Assembly (NCBI GenBank): GCA_023957775.1
Contig: JAMLGR010000006.1
Span: 124,001-188,000, forward strand
DNA from: Fimbriimonadaceae bacterium
GTDB taxonomy: Bacteria > Armatimonadota > Fimbriimonadia > Fimbriimonadales > Fimbriimonadaceae
DNA: 64,000 bases
Direction of reading: 5' to 3'
In this document: piece after piece, positions 35,434 through 42,614 of the stretch
Numbering within the stretch: position 1 is the first letter of the stretch
Layout of the letters: each line of letters starts with the position of its first letter
Position numbers and translations under genes: made by a program
The notes under the pieces: model-generated
Told to the model about the DNA's origin: nothing
The model's input: the letters and a program-made list of their open reading frames with translations, nothing else
Databases searched by the model: none

Positions 35434-35946
35434 ATGGCCAAGGCGAAACGAACGAAGGGCCGGGGTGGATATGTGTTCTTCAAAGAACTCGGGGGGGCGG
35501 CTCGGCGCTCAGATCTTAGCAAGACCGCCCGTGTGCTCCTTGAACAGGGTTTCGTGCGCGGGCGGGTACTGGACTACGGGTGCGGTCACGGGTTCGACGC
35601 GGACGCTCACGGTTGGGGCGCGTTCGACCCGTACTACCGCCCAACGCCGCCTACCGGCCCCTACGATACGATCGTGGTGAACCACGTCGCGAACGTGCTC
35701 ACACGATTTGCGCGCCAGAAACTCTTTGCGGATGTCGATGCGCTCCTCGCGGACGGTGGTGTCGCGTACCTATCGGTGGCCCGCAACATCCCGCTGGGAG
35801 GGAAGATGGGTGCGCGCCGTCGGATCCAGAACCATGTGGTACTCACACTGACCTCCGTCTTTTGCGATCAAGAGGAGGAGATCTATGCGATGCCCAAAGG
35901 GGTGGTCTTTCAGGACCTTACGCGGGAGTTTGAAGAGAGGCTGTAG
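35434..35946 (+). CDS. Small class I methyltransferase-like protein
   Basis: 170-aa protein with a methyltransferase motif I (VLDYGCGHGFDADA), then FDPYYRP and YDTIVVNHVANVL. The SAM-binding half is present but the domain is short; the strand-4 block is DALLADGGVAYLSVARNI. Similar short proteins occur near nucleic-acid or phage-related genes, which are not seen here. The ATG at 35434 has GGAAGG 7 nt upstream. It could form a unit with the next gene, which has its own TACACT box. Confidence 0.65.
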   Translation: MAKAKRTKGRGGYVFFKELGGAARRSDLSKTARVLLEQGFVRGRVLDYGCGHGFDADAHGWGAFDPYYRPTPPTGPYDTIVVNHVANVLTRFARQKLFADVDALLADGGVAYLSVARNIPLGGKMGARRRIQNHVVLTLTSVFCDQEEEIYAMPKGVVFQDLTREFEERL

Positions 35947-35955
35947 GGTCCAAAG

Positions 35956-35961
35956 TACACT
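35956..35961 (+). promoter_or_regulatory. TACACT -10 box of the HExxH protein gene
   Basis: TACACT ends 11 nt before the ATG at 35973. No ribosome-binding site is present. Confidence 0.35.
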
Positions 35962-35972
35962 CGCATTCAGCA

Positions 35973-36938
35973 ATGGGTGTGATTCGCTCGCTCCACGCCA
36001 GGTTTCAGAGGTGGCTCGTCGAGGGCGGGGTGGCAGTGGAATATCGCGGGATCAAACTGTGCCAGCTGATCGCCGGCGGCGGTTGTCCTGACGAGTTTGT
36101 CTTTTGGACGAAGCTCGCGCTTGATCTCGTCGAATCAGCGGACCCGCGGAGAATGGCGCGCATCCAAAGGGAACTCGACTACATCGTCGATACCGAACTG
36201 TCTAGTCTGGCGAGTTACACTGCCGGGAGGATCTGCAATGTCGACTTCACGAAGTTCGAGGTTGCGCGGCAACCTGAATGGCTCTTGCCGATGTATGCCT
36301 CTTCGATCATTCACGAGGCGACGCATGGGACTCTCTATGCAAGAGGGTTGCCCTACACGAAAAGGAACCGACTCCGAATCGAGCGCATCTGTCGAGCCGA
36401 GGAAAATCGGTTCCTATCCCAGGTTAGCACGCGTTGGGGCGAGAACCTTCGGAGGCCCTTTGATCCTGGAGACTGGAAGCGGAAGTCGCGAGTCGCGCGC
36501 GCAAGGAGTTTGTGGAGGAGCATCCAGGCCAATAGAACCAAGGCGAGTCGATCGTGGGGCGCGCGAGCGAGACTTGAAATCCTGGGCGCTGAGGCGTCCA
36601 ATGGAGTGTTCCTTGCCACCGTGCGGGCACTTTTCGACGAGCAACCCAAGCTGTATCGATTTCGACTTGGAGTCGAAGGTTACGAGGCTCTAGGCCGCCT
36701 CTTAGATGTGTCTGTGAGCCGCCCGGTCGGTTCTGGCCCGGATCGTTTCCTCTTCATCGGGGCGTTGCCGAATCCCCTGAATGCTGGGAACCAAAAGGCA
36801 GCGGTGCGGGTCGTGCGAGGCGACACTTCCCACCTCGTAGCCGTTCGAATGCCCTTAGATCTGATCGAGCACCTGTCGTGGTTTGCAGAGCTTAGAGATC
36901 CTGGCCTGGCGGCAGAGTGGGAGGTGGACAATGCGTGA
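35973..36938 (+). CDS. Putative HExxH zinc-metalloprotein, unknown family
   Basis: 321-aa cytoplasmic protein with a consensus HExxH site in SSIIHEATHGTLYARG (His at about residues 115 and 119). An acidic pair follows about 30 residues later (CRAEENRFL), possibly the third ligand. It is rich in Arg and Trp. I cannot assign a peptidase family. Base composition is visibly lower in GC than neighbours and codon use is more relaxed, suggesting recent acquisition. Confidence in the gene is good; in the metalloprotease role, moderate. Confidence 0.6.
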   Translation: MGVIRSLHARFQRWLVEGGVAVEYRGIKLCQLIAGGGCPDEFVFWTKLALDLVESADPRRMARIQRELDYIVDTELSSLASYTAGRICNVDFTKFEVARQPEWLLPMYASSIIHEATHGTLYARGLPYTKRNRLRIERICRAEENRFLSQVSTRWGENLRRPFDPGDWKRKSRVARARSLWRSIQANRTKASRSWGARARLEILGAEASNGVFLATVRALFDEQPKLYRFRLGVEGYEALGRLLDVSVSRPVGSGPDRFLFIGALPNPLNAGNQKAAVRVVRGDTSHLVAVRMPLDLIEHLSWFAELRDPGLAAEWEVDNA

Positions 36939-37002
36939 AACGAGGACGACGACTCTGCAGGCCCGTTGAGCGGGAGCCCTTCATCCCCCGCTTGGCCCCG
37001 GG

Positions 37003-37008
37003 TATAAG
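37003..37008 (+). promoter_or_regulatory. TATAAG box before the cupin remnant
   Basis: TATAAG ends 7 nt before the ATG at 37016, the same layout as at the DUF1801 gene. Confidence 0.3.
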
Positions 37009-37015
37009 GGCGGAA

Positions 37016-37195
37016 ATGGCCAACACCGATATCGGAGCGCCCACCGACGCCAATGGACTCGTCCACGTTCAACCGGGCGCGGTCGTCAGCAACACGCTCG
37101 CCAAAGGCACATTGGGGTGGTCCATTCGGAGACACCGTTCAAGACGGATGCTTGTGATGGTTCGGGAGCCAAGGGGGTCGGGCGATGGCCGATGA
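37016..37195 (+). pseudogene. N-terminal fragment of a cupin-like protein
   Basis: The 59-codon frame begins MANTDIGAPTDANGLVHVQP and continues GAVVSNTLAKGTLG. This resembles the first strands of small cupins of the VxPGxVVSxTLxK type. The expected continuation with the metal-binding cupin motifs is missing; the rest is Arg-rich and stops at 37195, inside the next gene. It is probably a truncated gene whose end was lost when the VOC gene was joined to it. Confidence 0.45.
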
Positions 37196-37571
37196 GACGA
37201 TCCTCCGCACGGTGACCGTGATGCCCGTCACGGACGTGGTGGAAGCGGCCGGCTGGTACAAGAGCGCCCTCGGCTTTGAGCTGCGATGGCTCAAGGAGGG
37301 TGGCGAGCTGCCGCCCAACTACGCGGTTTTGGAGCGCGACGGCGTGCAGGTCCACCTCATCCTGGACGAAGACCCGAGGCCGCAACCGGAGTGGCTGCGG
37401 GCGGGGCGGGGCTACCTCTATCTGCAGGTTCGCGACGTGGAGAGCCTCTACTCCGGCGCAAGAAGCTCTGGAGTGGTGCGCGGGATCGAGACCGAACCGT
37501 GGGGGGCTCGGGCCTTCTTGTTGGAAGACCCCAGCGGCAACTCGGTGCGGGTCGAAGAACCCGCCCAGTGA
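37185..37571 (+). CDS. VOC (glyoxalase/bleomycin-resistance-like) protein
   Basis: 128-aa VOC protein of two babab modules: VTVMPVTDVVEAAGWYKSAL at the start and YLYLQVRDVESLY in the middle, ending with FLLEDPSGNSVRV (Asp-Pro-x-Gly-N). The metal-site His/Glu set is incomplete (VHLIL has one His, GNSVRVEE one Glu), so it may bind rather than turn over a ligand. Its stop overlaps the next gene's GTG (GTGA). Confidence 0.82.
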   Translation: MADETILRTVTVMPVTDVVEAAGWYKSALGFELRWLKEGGELPPNYAVLERDGVQVHLILDEDPRPQPEWLRAGRGYLYLQVRDVESLYSGARSSGVVRGIETEPWGARAFLLEDPSGNSVRVEEPAQ

Positions 37572-38635
37572 CGGGGATGCTGGAACCGGTTCTTCGGGCT
37601 GCAGAAGACGCCGACGTCCGGCCGTTGGCGGACCTTGCCCGGGCGACCTATGCCCAGGCGTTTGGACACAGTTTCGAAGGCGCCGATCTGCAGGCGCACC
37701 TCGATGCGCACCTGTCGGATGCGTGTGTGGCGCGGTGGCTCGCAGAGACCGTGGTTTGGGTTGCCCAATCGCGAGGGGGACTGGTTGGTTACGTGCAGTG
37801 CGGCGCGTCCTCGCGCGACGGTCGGGAGTGGGTGCTCCACCGGCTCTACGTCCGACAGGAACACCAGCGCCAGGGCTTGGGCACGAGGTTGCTCGAAGCA
37901 GCCCTCGCCCATCCCGGGATGCGCGAAGCCGGGCGAATCACGCTGGAGGTCTGGGAGCACAATCCCGGCGCCCGCAAGCTCTACGAGCGCTACGGGTTCC
38001 GAGTGGTCGGGCGCCGCGAGTTTCCCGTCGCCTCAGGCTTGGAGACGAGCGACGAGCTGGTGATGGAGCGCTTGCGAAGGGCTTTCTACCCTCCCGACCA
38101 GTCCGTGCCAGGCGAGACGCGGACAGGGCGCCTCGCGCTTCGGCCGCTTTTGGCGTCGGACGTCGTGCGGGACTATGAGGCGGTGATGGCCAGCGCGCCC
38201 ATGCTGCGCGAGTGGAGCCGCAGCCCGTGGCCGGCCGACGACTTCACGATCGGCGAGAACCTCGAGGACTTGGAGCGGCACGAGCGGGAGCACGTTTCGC
38301 GCGAAGCGTTCACTTTCACGGTGGTTGCCCCAGAAGGGGAGACCTGCCTCGGGTGCGTGTATCTCCAGCCCCTGCCTCCGCCCCTTTGGCCGCTGGCGGC
38401 TGGAGCGGAGCGGCCGGTGCAAGTGGGGTTCTGGATTCGGAGCGACGCCCAAGCCAACGGGCTGGAATCCCATCTGCTCGAGGTCTTGGAGACGTGGCTC
38501 GAATCCGAGTGGGCGTTCGACCGACCTCTGTTTCCCGCAACCGATCGGCAGGCGGCCATCCTCGAATCCGCGGGAATGAAGCAGCTCGGTGCCGTGGGCC
38601 CCAAGCCAGGTTGGCGCGTGTTCGCACGGGTATAA
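37568..38635 (+). CDS. Tandem GNAT-GNAT acetyltransferase
   Basis: 355-aa fusion of two GNAT domains. The first (about residues 8-165) is RimI-like with RLYVRQEHQRQGLGTRLLE and NPGARKLYERYGFRVVG. The second (about 175-355) is RimJ-like with RTGRLALRPLLASDVVRDYE and a degenerate acetyl-CoA loop (SDAQANGLESHLLE instead of RGxGxG), so it may be inactive or structural. The GTG start overlaps the VOC stop (GTGA); ATG at 37577 is an alternative. Confidence 0.78.
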   Translation: MTGMLEPVLRAAEDADVRPLADLARATYAQAFGHSFEGADLQAHLDAHLSDACVARWLAETVVWVAQSRGGLVGYVQCGASSRDGREWVLHRLYVRQEHQRQGLGTRLLEAALAHPGMREAGRITLEVWEHNPGARKLYERYGFRVVGRREFPVASGLETSDELVMERLRRAFYPPDQSVPGETRTGRLALRPLLASDVVRDYEAVMASAPMLREWSRSPWPADDFTIGENLEDLERHEREHVSREAFTFTVVAPEGETCLGCVYLQPLPPPLWPLAAGAERPVQVGFWIRSDAQANGLESHLLEVLETWLESEWAFDRPLFPATDRQAAILESAGMKQLGAVGPKPGWRVFARV

Positions 38636-38636
38636 G
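38631..38636 (+). promoter_or_regulatory. TATAAG -10 box of the DUF1801 gene, leaderless
   Basis: TATAAG ends 6 nt before the ATG at 38643, overlapping the stop codon of the GNAT gene. Confidence 0.4.
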
Positions 38637-38642
38637 TCCCGC

Positions 38643-39059
38643 ATGGCCGAACTGAAGACCCAGCCGAATGAAGCCAGCGTCGGAGCGTTTCTCGATTCGA
38701 TCGAGGACGAGAGGCGTCGTGCGGATTGTCGAGATCTCGTCGAGCTGATGGGCGCCATCACGGGGGAAAAGCCCAAGATGTGGGGCACGAGCATCGTGGG
38801 GTTCGGCAGCTACCACTACAAGTACGCGAGCGGGCGCGAGGGCGACTGGTTCGTGACCGGATTCGCGCCGCGCAAGAACGACCTCACGCTTTACATCATG
38901 AGCGGCTTCGAGCCTCACGGGGAGCTGATGGCGAAGCTCGGCAAGCACAAGACGGGCAAGGGTTGCCTCTATGTGAAGTCGCTTGAGGCTGTCGATCGCA
39001 AGGTCCTGGAGCGCCTGATCAGGGCCTCGATCACCCACGTCCGATCCCTTTACGGTTAG
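38643..39059 (+). CDS. DUF1801 (YdhG-like) protein
   Basis: 138-aa DUF1801 protein: VGAFLDSIEDERRRADCRDLV, GEKPKMWGTSIVGFGSYHYK, RKNDLTLYIM, and the C-terminal GKGCLYVKSLEAVD followed by LERLI. The family is small, soluble and of unknown function. Its TAG stop is part of the next gene's -10 box. Confidence 0.85.
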   Translation: MAELKTQPNEASVGAFLDSIEDERRRADCRDLVELMGAITGEKPKMWGTSIVGFGSYHYKYASGREGDWFVTGFAPRKNDLTLYIMSGFEPHGELMAKLGKHKTGKGCLYVKSLEAVDRKVLERLIRASITHVRSLYG

Positions 39060-39062
39060 GCT
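39057..39062 (+). promoter_or_regulatory. TAGGCT -10 box of the second VOC gene, leaderless
   Basis: TAGGCT ends 6 nt before the ATG at 39069; its first three bases are the stop codon of the DUF1801 gene. Confidence 0.4.
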
Positions 39063-39068
39063 GGACTT

Positions 39069-39443
39069 ATGGCGGCGATTCTTCAGAACCACTACGTGCT
39101 GGCGGTCCACGACGTCAAGCGGTCGGCAGCGTTCTACGTCGATAAGTTGGGCTTCGAGGTGCATTTGGAGCCGCCGGGCTGGATCTTCGTGAAGCTTGAC
39201 TCGGTGATGATCATGTTGGGCGAGTGCCCCGACGATATGCCGGCCCATGAGTTGGGGTGCCACAGCTACTTCGCGTACTTGCAGGTCGACGACGCGGACG
39301 CTTGGTTCGAAGCGCTGAGCGCGAAAGGTGTGGAGTTCACGCAACGCATTGCGGACAAGCCATGGGACATGCGCGAGTTCGGGATTCGAACCCCAGACGG
39401 ACATCGGATCATGATCGGCCACTCGTTGGAGGGTCGTTCCTGA
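39069..39443 (+). CDS. VOC superfamily protein
   Basis: 124-aa VOC protein with N-terminal NHYVLAVHDVKRSAAFYVDK, a middle SYFAYLQVDDADAWFEAL, and FGIRTPDGHRIMIGH at the end. Metal-like residues His and Glu are only partly conserved (NHYVL has His, but the second His/Glu pair is unclear). Function unknown; the fold is secure. Confidence 0.8.
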   Translation: MAAILQNHYVLAVHDVKRSAAFYVDKLGFEVHLEPPGWIFVKLDSVMIMLGECPDDMPAHELGCHSYFAYLQVDDADAWFEALSAKGVEFTQRIADKPWDMREFGIRTPDGHRIMIGHSLEGRS

Positions 39444-39444
39444 C

Positions 39445-39987
39445 GTGGGTCCCGGACTGCCGTTCGAAACCGACCGTCTGGTGCTACGGGCGCCGTCGCC
39501 AGATCACGCCCCGGCTCTTCAGGAGGCGATCGAGGAGTCCTTCGAAGCGCTCCACCCGTGGATGCCCTGGGCGGTGAAACTCCAGACCTTTGAGGAGACG
39601 CTGGACTTCCTGGCCCGGTCCGAGCGGCAGTTCGAAGCGGACGAGAACTACATCGTCCTCGGCTTCCTCCGCGAGAGCGGCCGGTTTGTGCTCGGAACCG
39701 GCCTGCACCCAAGGGACCGCGACGTGCCCTCGTACGAGATCGGCTACTGGTGCCGATCCTCGCTCCAAGGAAACGGCTACGTTGTGGAAGCGGTGAACGC
39801 CCTGGCGGCTCTCGGATTGGGGCTGATGGGCGCCCGACGCCTCGAGATTCGTTGCGATGCGAACAATGTCGCCAGCGCGCGGGTGGCGACAAGGGCAGGG
39901 TTCGAACACGAGGCGACGCTCCGACGCGAGCGGGTGGCCAACGACGGAACGCTCTCGGACACCCTGATCTTCGCGAAACTGGCGTAG
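39445..39987 (+). CDS. RimJ/RimL-type GNAT acetyltransferase
   Basis: 180-aa GNAT: FETDRLVLRAPSPDHAPALQ at the start, YEIGYWCRSSLQGNGYVVEA with the acetyl-CoA loop, and EIRCDANNVASARVATRAGF as the C-terminal signature of the RimJ group. GTG start 2 nt after the previous stop. Probably modifies a protein N-terminus or small amine. Confidence 0.85.
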   Translation: MGPGLPFETDRLVLRAPSPDHAPALQEAIEESFEALHPWMPWAVKLQTFEETLDFLARSERQFEADENYIVLGFLRESGRFVLGTGLHPRDRDVPSYEIGYWCRSSLQGNGYVVEAVNALAALGLGLMGARRLEIRCDANNVASARVATRAGFEHEATLRRERVANDGTLSDTLIFAKLA

Positions 39988-40006
39988 TTCCGGAGCATGA
40001 TAGGAC

Positions 40007-40546
40007 ATGAGGTACGCGGCGTTCCTTCGAGCCATCAACGTGGGGGGGCGCAACGTGCCCATGGCTCGGCTGAAGGCGATCTTGGAGTCGCTCGGACTGC
40101 GGGATGTGCGCACGGTCATCGCGAGCGGCAACGTCGTGTTCGAGACCGACGACTCGAACGTCAAACGAATCGAGGTGAGGATCGAGAGGGCCCTTCACGA
40201 CGCCGTGGGTTGGGTGGCGGACACCTTTGTGCGAACGCCCGAGGAGTTGAGGGGCGCCATCGCAGCGTGCCCGTTCTCGGCGTCCGAGATCGAAGGCTCG
40301 GGCGCTTACGTGATCGCGTTCTTGCACGAGGAGCCCGAGCCCGAGGTGCAAGCGCGACTCGAGGGGCTTGAGTCCGATGCCGATCGCTTGGTCGTCCGAG
40401 GGCGAGAGCTTTACTGGTTGTGCGCGACTCGGCAAAGCGATTCCAAGTTCTCCAACGCGGTGCTCGAGAGGGTTCTTGGGAACCGGGCGACGATGCGGGG
40501 GCTTCCGACCCTCGAGAGAGTGTTGGCGATGTTAGGTGGCGATTAG
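40007..40546 (+). CDS. DUF1697 protein
   Basis: 179-aa DUF1697 protein. Family blocks are clear: YAAFLRAINVGGRNVPMARL, RTVIASGNVVFET, and near the C-terminus SNAVLERVLGNRATMRGLPT. Biochemical function is unknown. The next gene (2H phosphoesterase) starts 2 nt after its stop. Confidence 0.88.
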   Translation: MRYAAFLRAINVGGRNVPMARLKAILESLGLRDVRTVIASGNVVFETDDSNVKRIEVRIERALHDAVGWVADTFVRTPEELRGAIAACPFSASEIEGSGAYVIAFLHEEPEPEVQARLEGLESDADRLVVRGRELYWLCATRQSDSKFSNAVLERVLGNRATMRGLPTLERVLAMLGGD

Positions 40547-40548
40547 CC

Positions 40549-41130
40549 ATGGCCGTCGCCTCCGGATGCCATCGGCTGTTCGTGGGGTGCCCCCTCCCAT
40601 CGGGCATCGCCGCCGAGGTGCATCGATGGGCAGTCGGCGCCGGGCTGGGGCCGGAGGCGCGGCTCGTCCCCGCCGAGCGGCTGCACGTGACGCTTCTGTT
40701 CTATCCGAGCGTGTCGGATGCCGATCTCCCCTTTCTGTCCGGCCTGGTTCGCGAGACCGTTTGGGCGCCCATCGGGGTGGCCTCAGGCCCGGTCGAGCGC
40801 TTCTCGATGTCCGCTCTGGCACTGGTGCTGAAGCCCGATGAGGAGGTCGAGCGGGCGCTGCTGGATCGAATGGGCGGGCGCGTGTCTCCCGACGATCCCT
40901 TGTGCCAACTCGTTTGCCGGCTCGGAGATGCGGAGATGGAGCGCTTTCGCCGGACACTGCGGCGAGGTATGCGTTGGCACGTGACGATCGCCAGGCTGGC
41001 CCCCGGGGGCTCGGTCACGAGCCCGCCTCAGCCCCCCAAATGGTCGTTCGCGTTGGATCGACTCGTGCTCTTTGAGAGCCGACTCGGCGCGGGCGGGTCG
41101 CGGTACACCCCCCTTGCCGAATCGGGTTGA
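40549..41130 (+). CDS. thpR: 2H phosphoesterase, RNA 2',3'-cyclic phosphodiesterase type
   Basis: 193-aa 2H-superfamily protein (ThpR, formerly 2'-5' RNA ligase). Both catalytic histidine motifs are present: LHVTLLFYP (HxTL) near residue 45 and WHVTIARL (HxTI) near residue 144. The gene runs 2 nt behind the DUF1697 gene, so the two are probably co-expressed. Confidence 0.85.
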   Translation: MAVASGCHRLFVGCPLPSGIAAEVHRWAVGAGLGPEARLVPAERLHVTLLFYPSVSDADLPFLSGLVRETVWAPIGVASGPVERFSMSALALVLKPDEEVERALLDRMGGRVSPDDPLCQLVCRLGDAEMERFRRTLRRGMRWHVTIARLAPGGSVTSPPQPPKWSFALDRLVLFESRLGAGGSRYTPLAESG

Positions 41131-41137
41131 GCCCGTG

Positions 41138-42592
41138 TCAGCCCCGGTAGAACTTGCGCACGTCCTCTTGCAGCCGTTCGAGGGAGGGTTCGTGGATGTA
41201 CATCATGTGCCCCGCCTCGTACTCGCCTGTCGAGATGTTGTCCCGAAGCGAGGGGTCGAGGCCCATGTGCGCCAGGGTGTACTGCGTTGCGAAGTAGGGC
41301 GTGGCGAGGTCGTAGAAACCTGACGCGATGAACACGCGCATGTAGGGGTTCTTGCTGAAGGCCGCCCGAAGCGCCTCGCTCGTGTCCGGGTGGCCGTCGC
41401 CCGCCTTGCCCCAGTCCCAGACCTCCCACAGCTTCCGCTCGCCACCCAGGATGTGATAGGGCGCGTCGGTCTTGTAGCCGAGGTCGCGCCGCACGTGGTC
41501 GTTGAACATCGCCGTGTATGGCGGACGGATCGCGCTCATCGCCGGATCGTGTTGGGGCGATTCGCCGGAGGCGTCTGAATCGATGCCCTTGAAGCGGCTG
41601 TCGAGGCGCCCGACGGTGCGGCGCTCGTGGCGCATGAGCTCCTTGCAGAACTTGTGGATGTTGATCCGCAGGTCGGTGGACAGACAGTAATCCACGCTGA
41701 GGCCCGTGTAGCGGGCGAGCTTCTTCGCGATGGAGGTTCGCTCGCGATCGGTCAGCGTGTCGCCCTTGGCCAGAGCCAGGGTGTACTCGCCTGCCGCCCA
41801 CGCCTCGACCTCTTTCAGAGTCGCCGCGAGGTCCGTTTGGAGATCCTGCGTCAGCCGGCCGTGGTACCAGGCGGTGGCGGTGTAGGTGGGCAAGAAGAGG
41901 ATGTACGGCAGGTCGTTGCCCTTGTTGAATCGGGCTGTTTGGAAATTCAGAATCGACGAGACCAGCACGATGCCGTTGAACGCCACGCCGAGATCGATCA
42001 GGTGGCCCGCCAGTCCGGCGGCGCGGGTCGTGCCGTAGCTCTCGCCCACGAGATACAGCGGAGAAGCCCACCGCTCGTAGCGCGACAGAAAGAGACGGAT
42101 GAACTCGCCGACGGACTCGACATCCCCCTTCAGGCCCCAGAACTTCTCGCCCAACTCCTTGTTCGCGGGCCGGCTGTAGCCGGTGCCCACCGGGTCGATG
42201 AACACGAGGTCGGTGTGCTGAAGCCACGTGTGCGGATTGTCCACGAGTTCGTAGGGAGGAGGAGGGAGGCCGCCGTCCTCCAACATCTTCACGCGCTTGG
42301 GACCGACGGCCCCCAGATGCAGCCACACGGACGAGGAGCCCGGACCGCCGTTGAACGAGAACGTGAGGGGCCTGGAGGACCGCCCGCCCTTCTTGCGGTA
42401 CGCCACGAAGAACACCCCCGCTTCGACCTCGCCGGTGTCGCTCTTGAGCGGCAACATGCCTGTGGTCGCCGTGTACTCGAACGGCTTGCCGTCGATCTCG
42501 ATCTTGTGGTGGGTGACGATCGGTTCGGATTCGGTATCGAGGGGGTAGGTTTCGGGCTTCTTCTCGTCGGGGGCCTTCGGGTTCTCTGCCAT
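41138..42592 (-). CDS. Serine carboxypeptidase (peptidase S10)
   Basis: 484-aa S10-like hydrolase. The oxyanion motif NGGPGSSS is at residues 81-88, the nucleophile in GESYG at S185, and the C-terminal Asp/His regions are FIASGFYDLATPY and YEAGHMMYI. It has no signal peptide, as is usual in the bacterial subgroup of about 490 aa. CATACT 8 nt before the ATG at 42592 supports this start; an upstream ATG at 42667 overlaps the preceding gene. It lies just downstream of the phosphoesterase gene, probably in one transcript or nearly so. Confidence 0.88.
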   Translation of the reverse strand: MAENPKAPDEKKPETYPLDTESEPIVTHHKIEIDGKPFEYTATTGMLPLKSDTGEVEAGVFFVAYRKKGGRSSRPLTFSFNGGPGSSSVWLHLGAVGPKRVKMLEDGGLPPPPYELVDNPHTWLQHTDLVFIDPVGTGYSRPANKELGEKFWGLKGDVESVGEFIRLFLSRYERWASPLYLVGESYGTTRAAGLAGHLIDLGVAFNGIVLVSSILNFQTARFNKGNDLPYILFLPTYTATAWYHGRLTQDLQTDLAATLKEVEAWAAGEYTLALAKGDTLTDRERTSIAKKLARYTGLSVDYCLSTDLRINIHKFCKELMRHERRTVGRLDSRFKGIDSDASGESPQHDPAMSAIRPPYTAMFNDHVRRDLGYKTDAPYHILGGERKLWEVWDWGKAGDGHPDTSEALRAAFSKNPYMRVFIASGFYDLATPYFATQYTLAHMGLDPSLRDNISTGEYEAGHMMYIHEPSLERLQEDVRKFYRG

Positions 42593-42614
42593 GGTGTCCC
42601 AGTATGGCCTCCGA

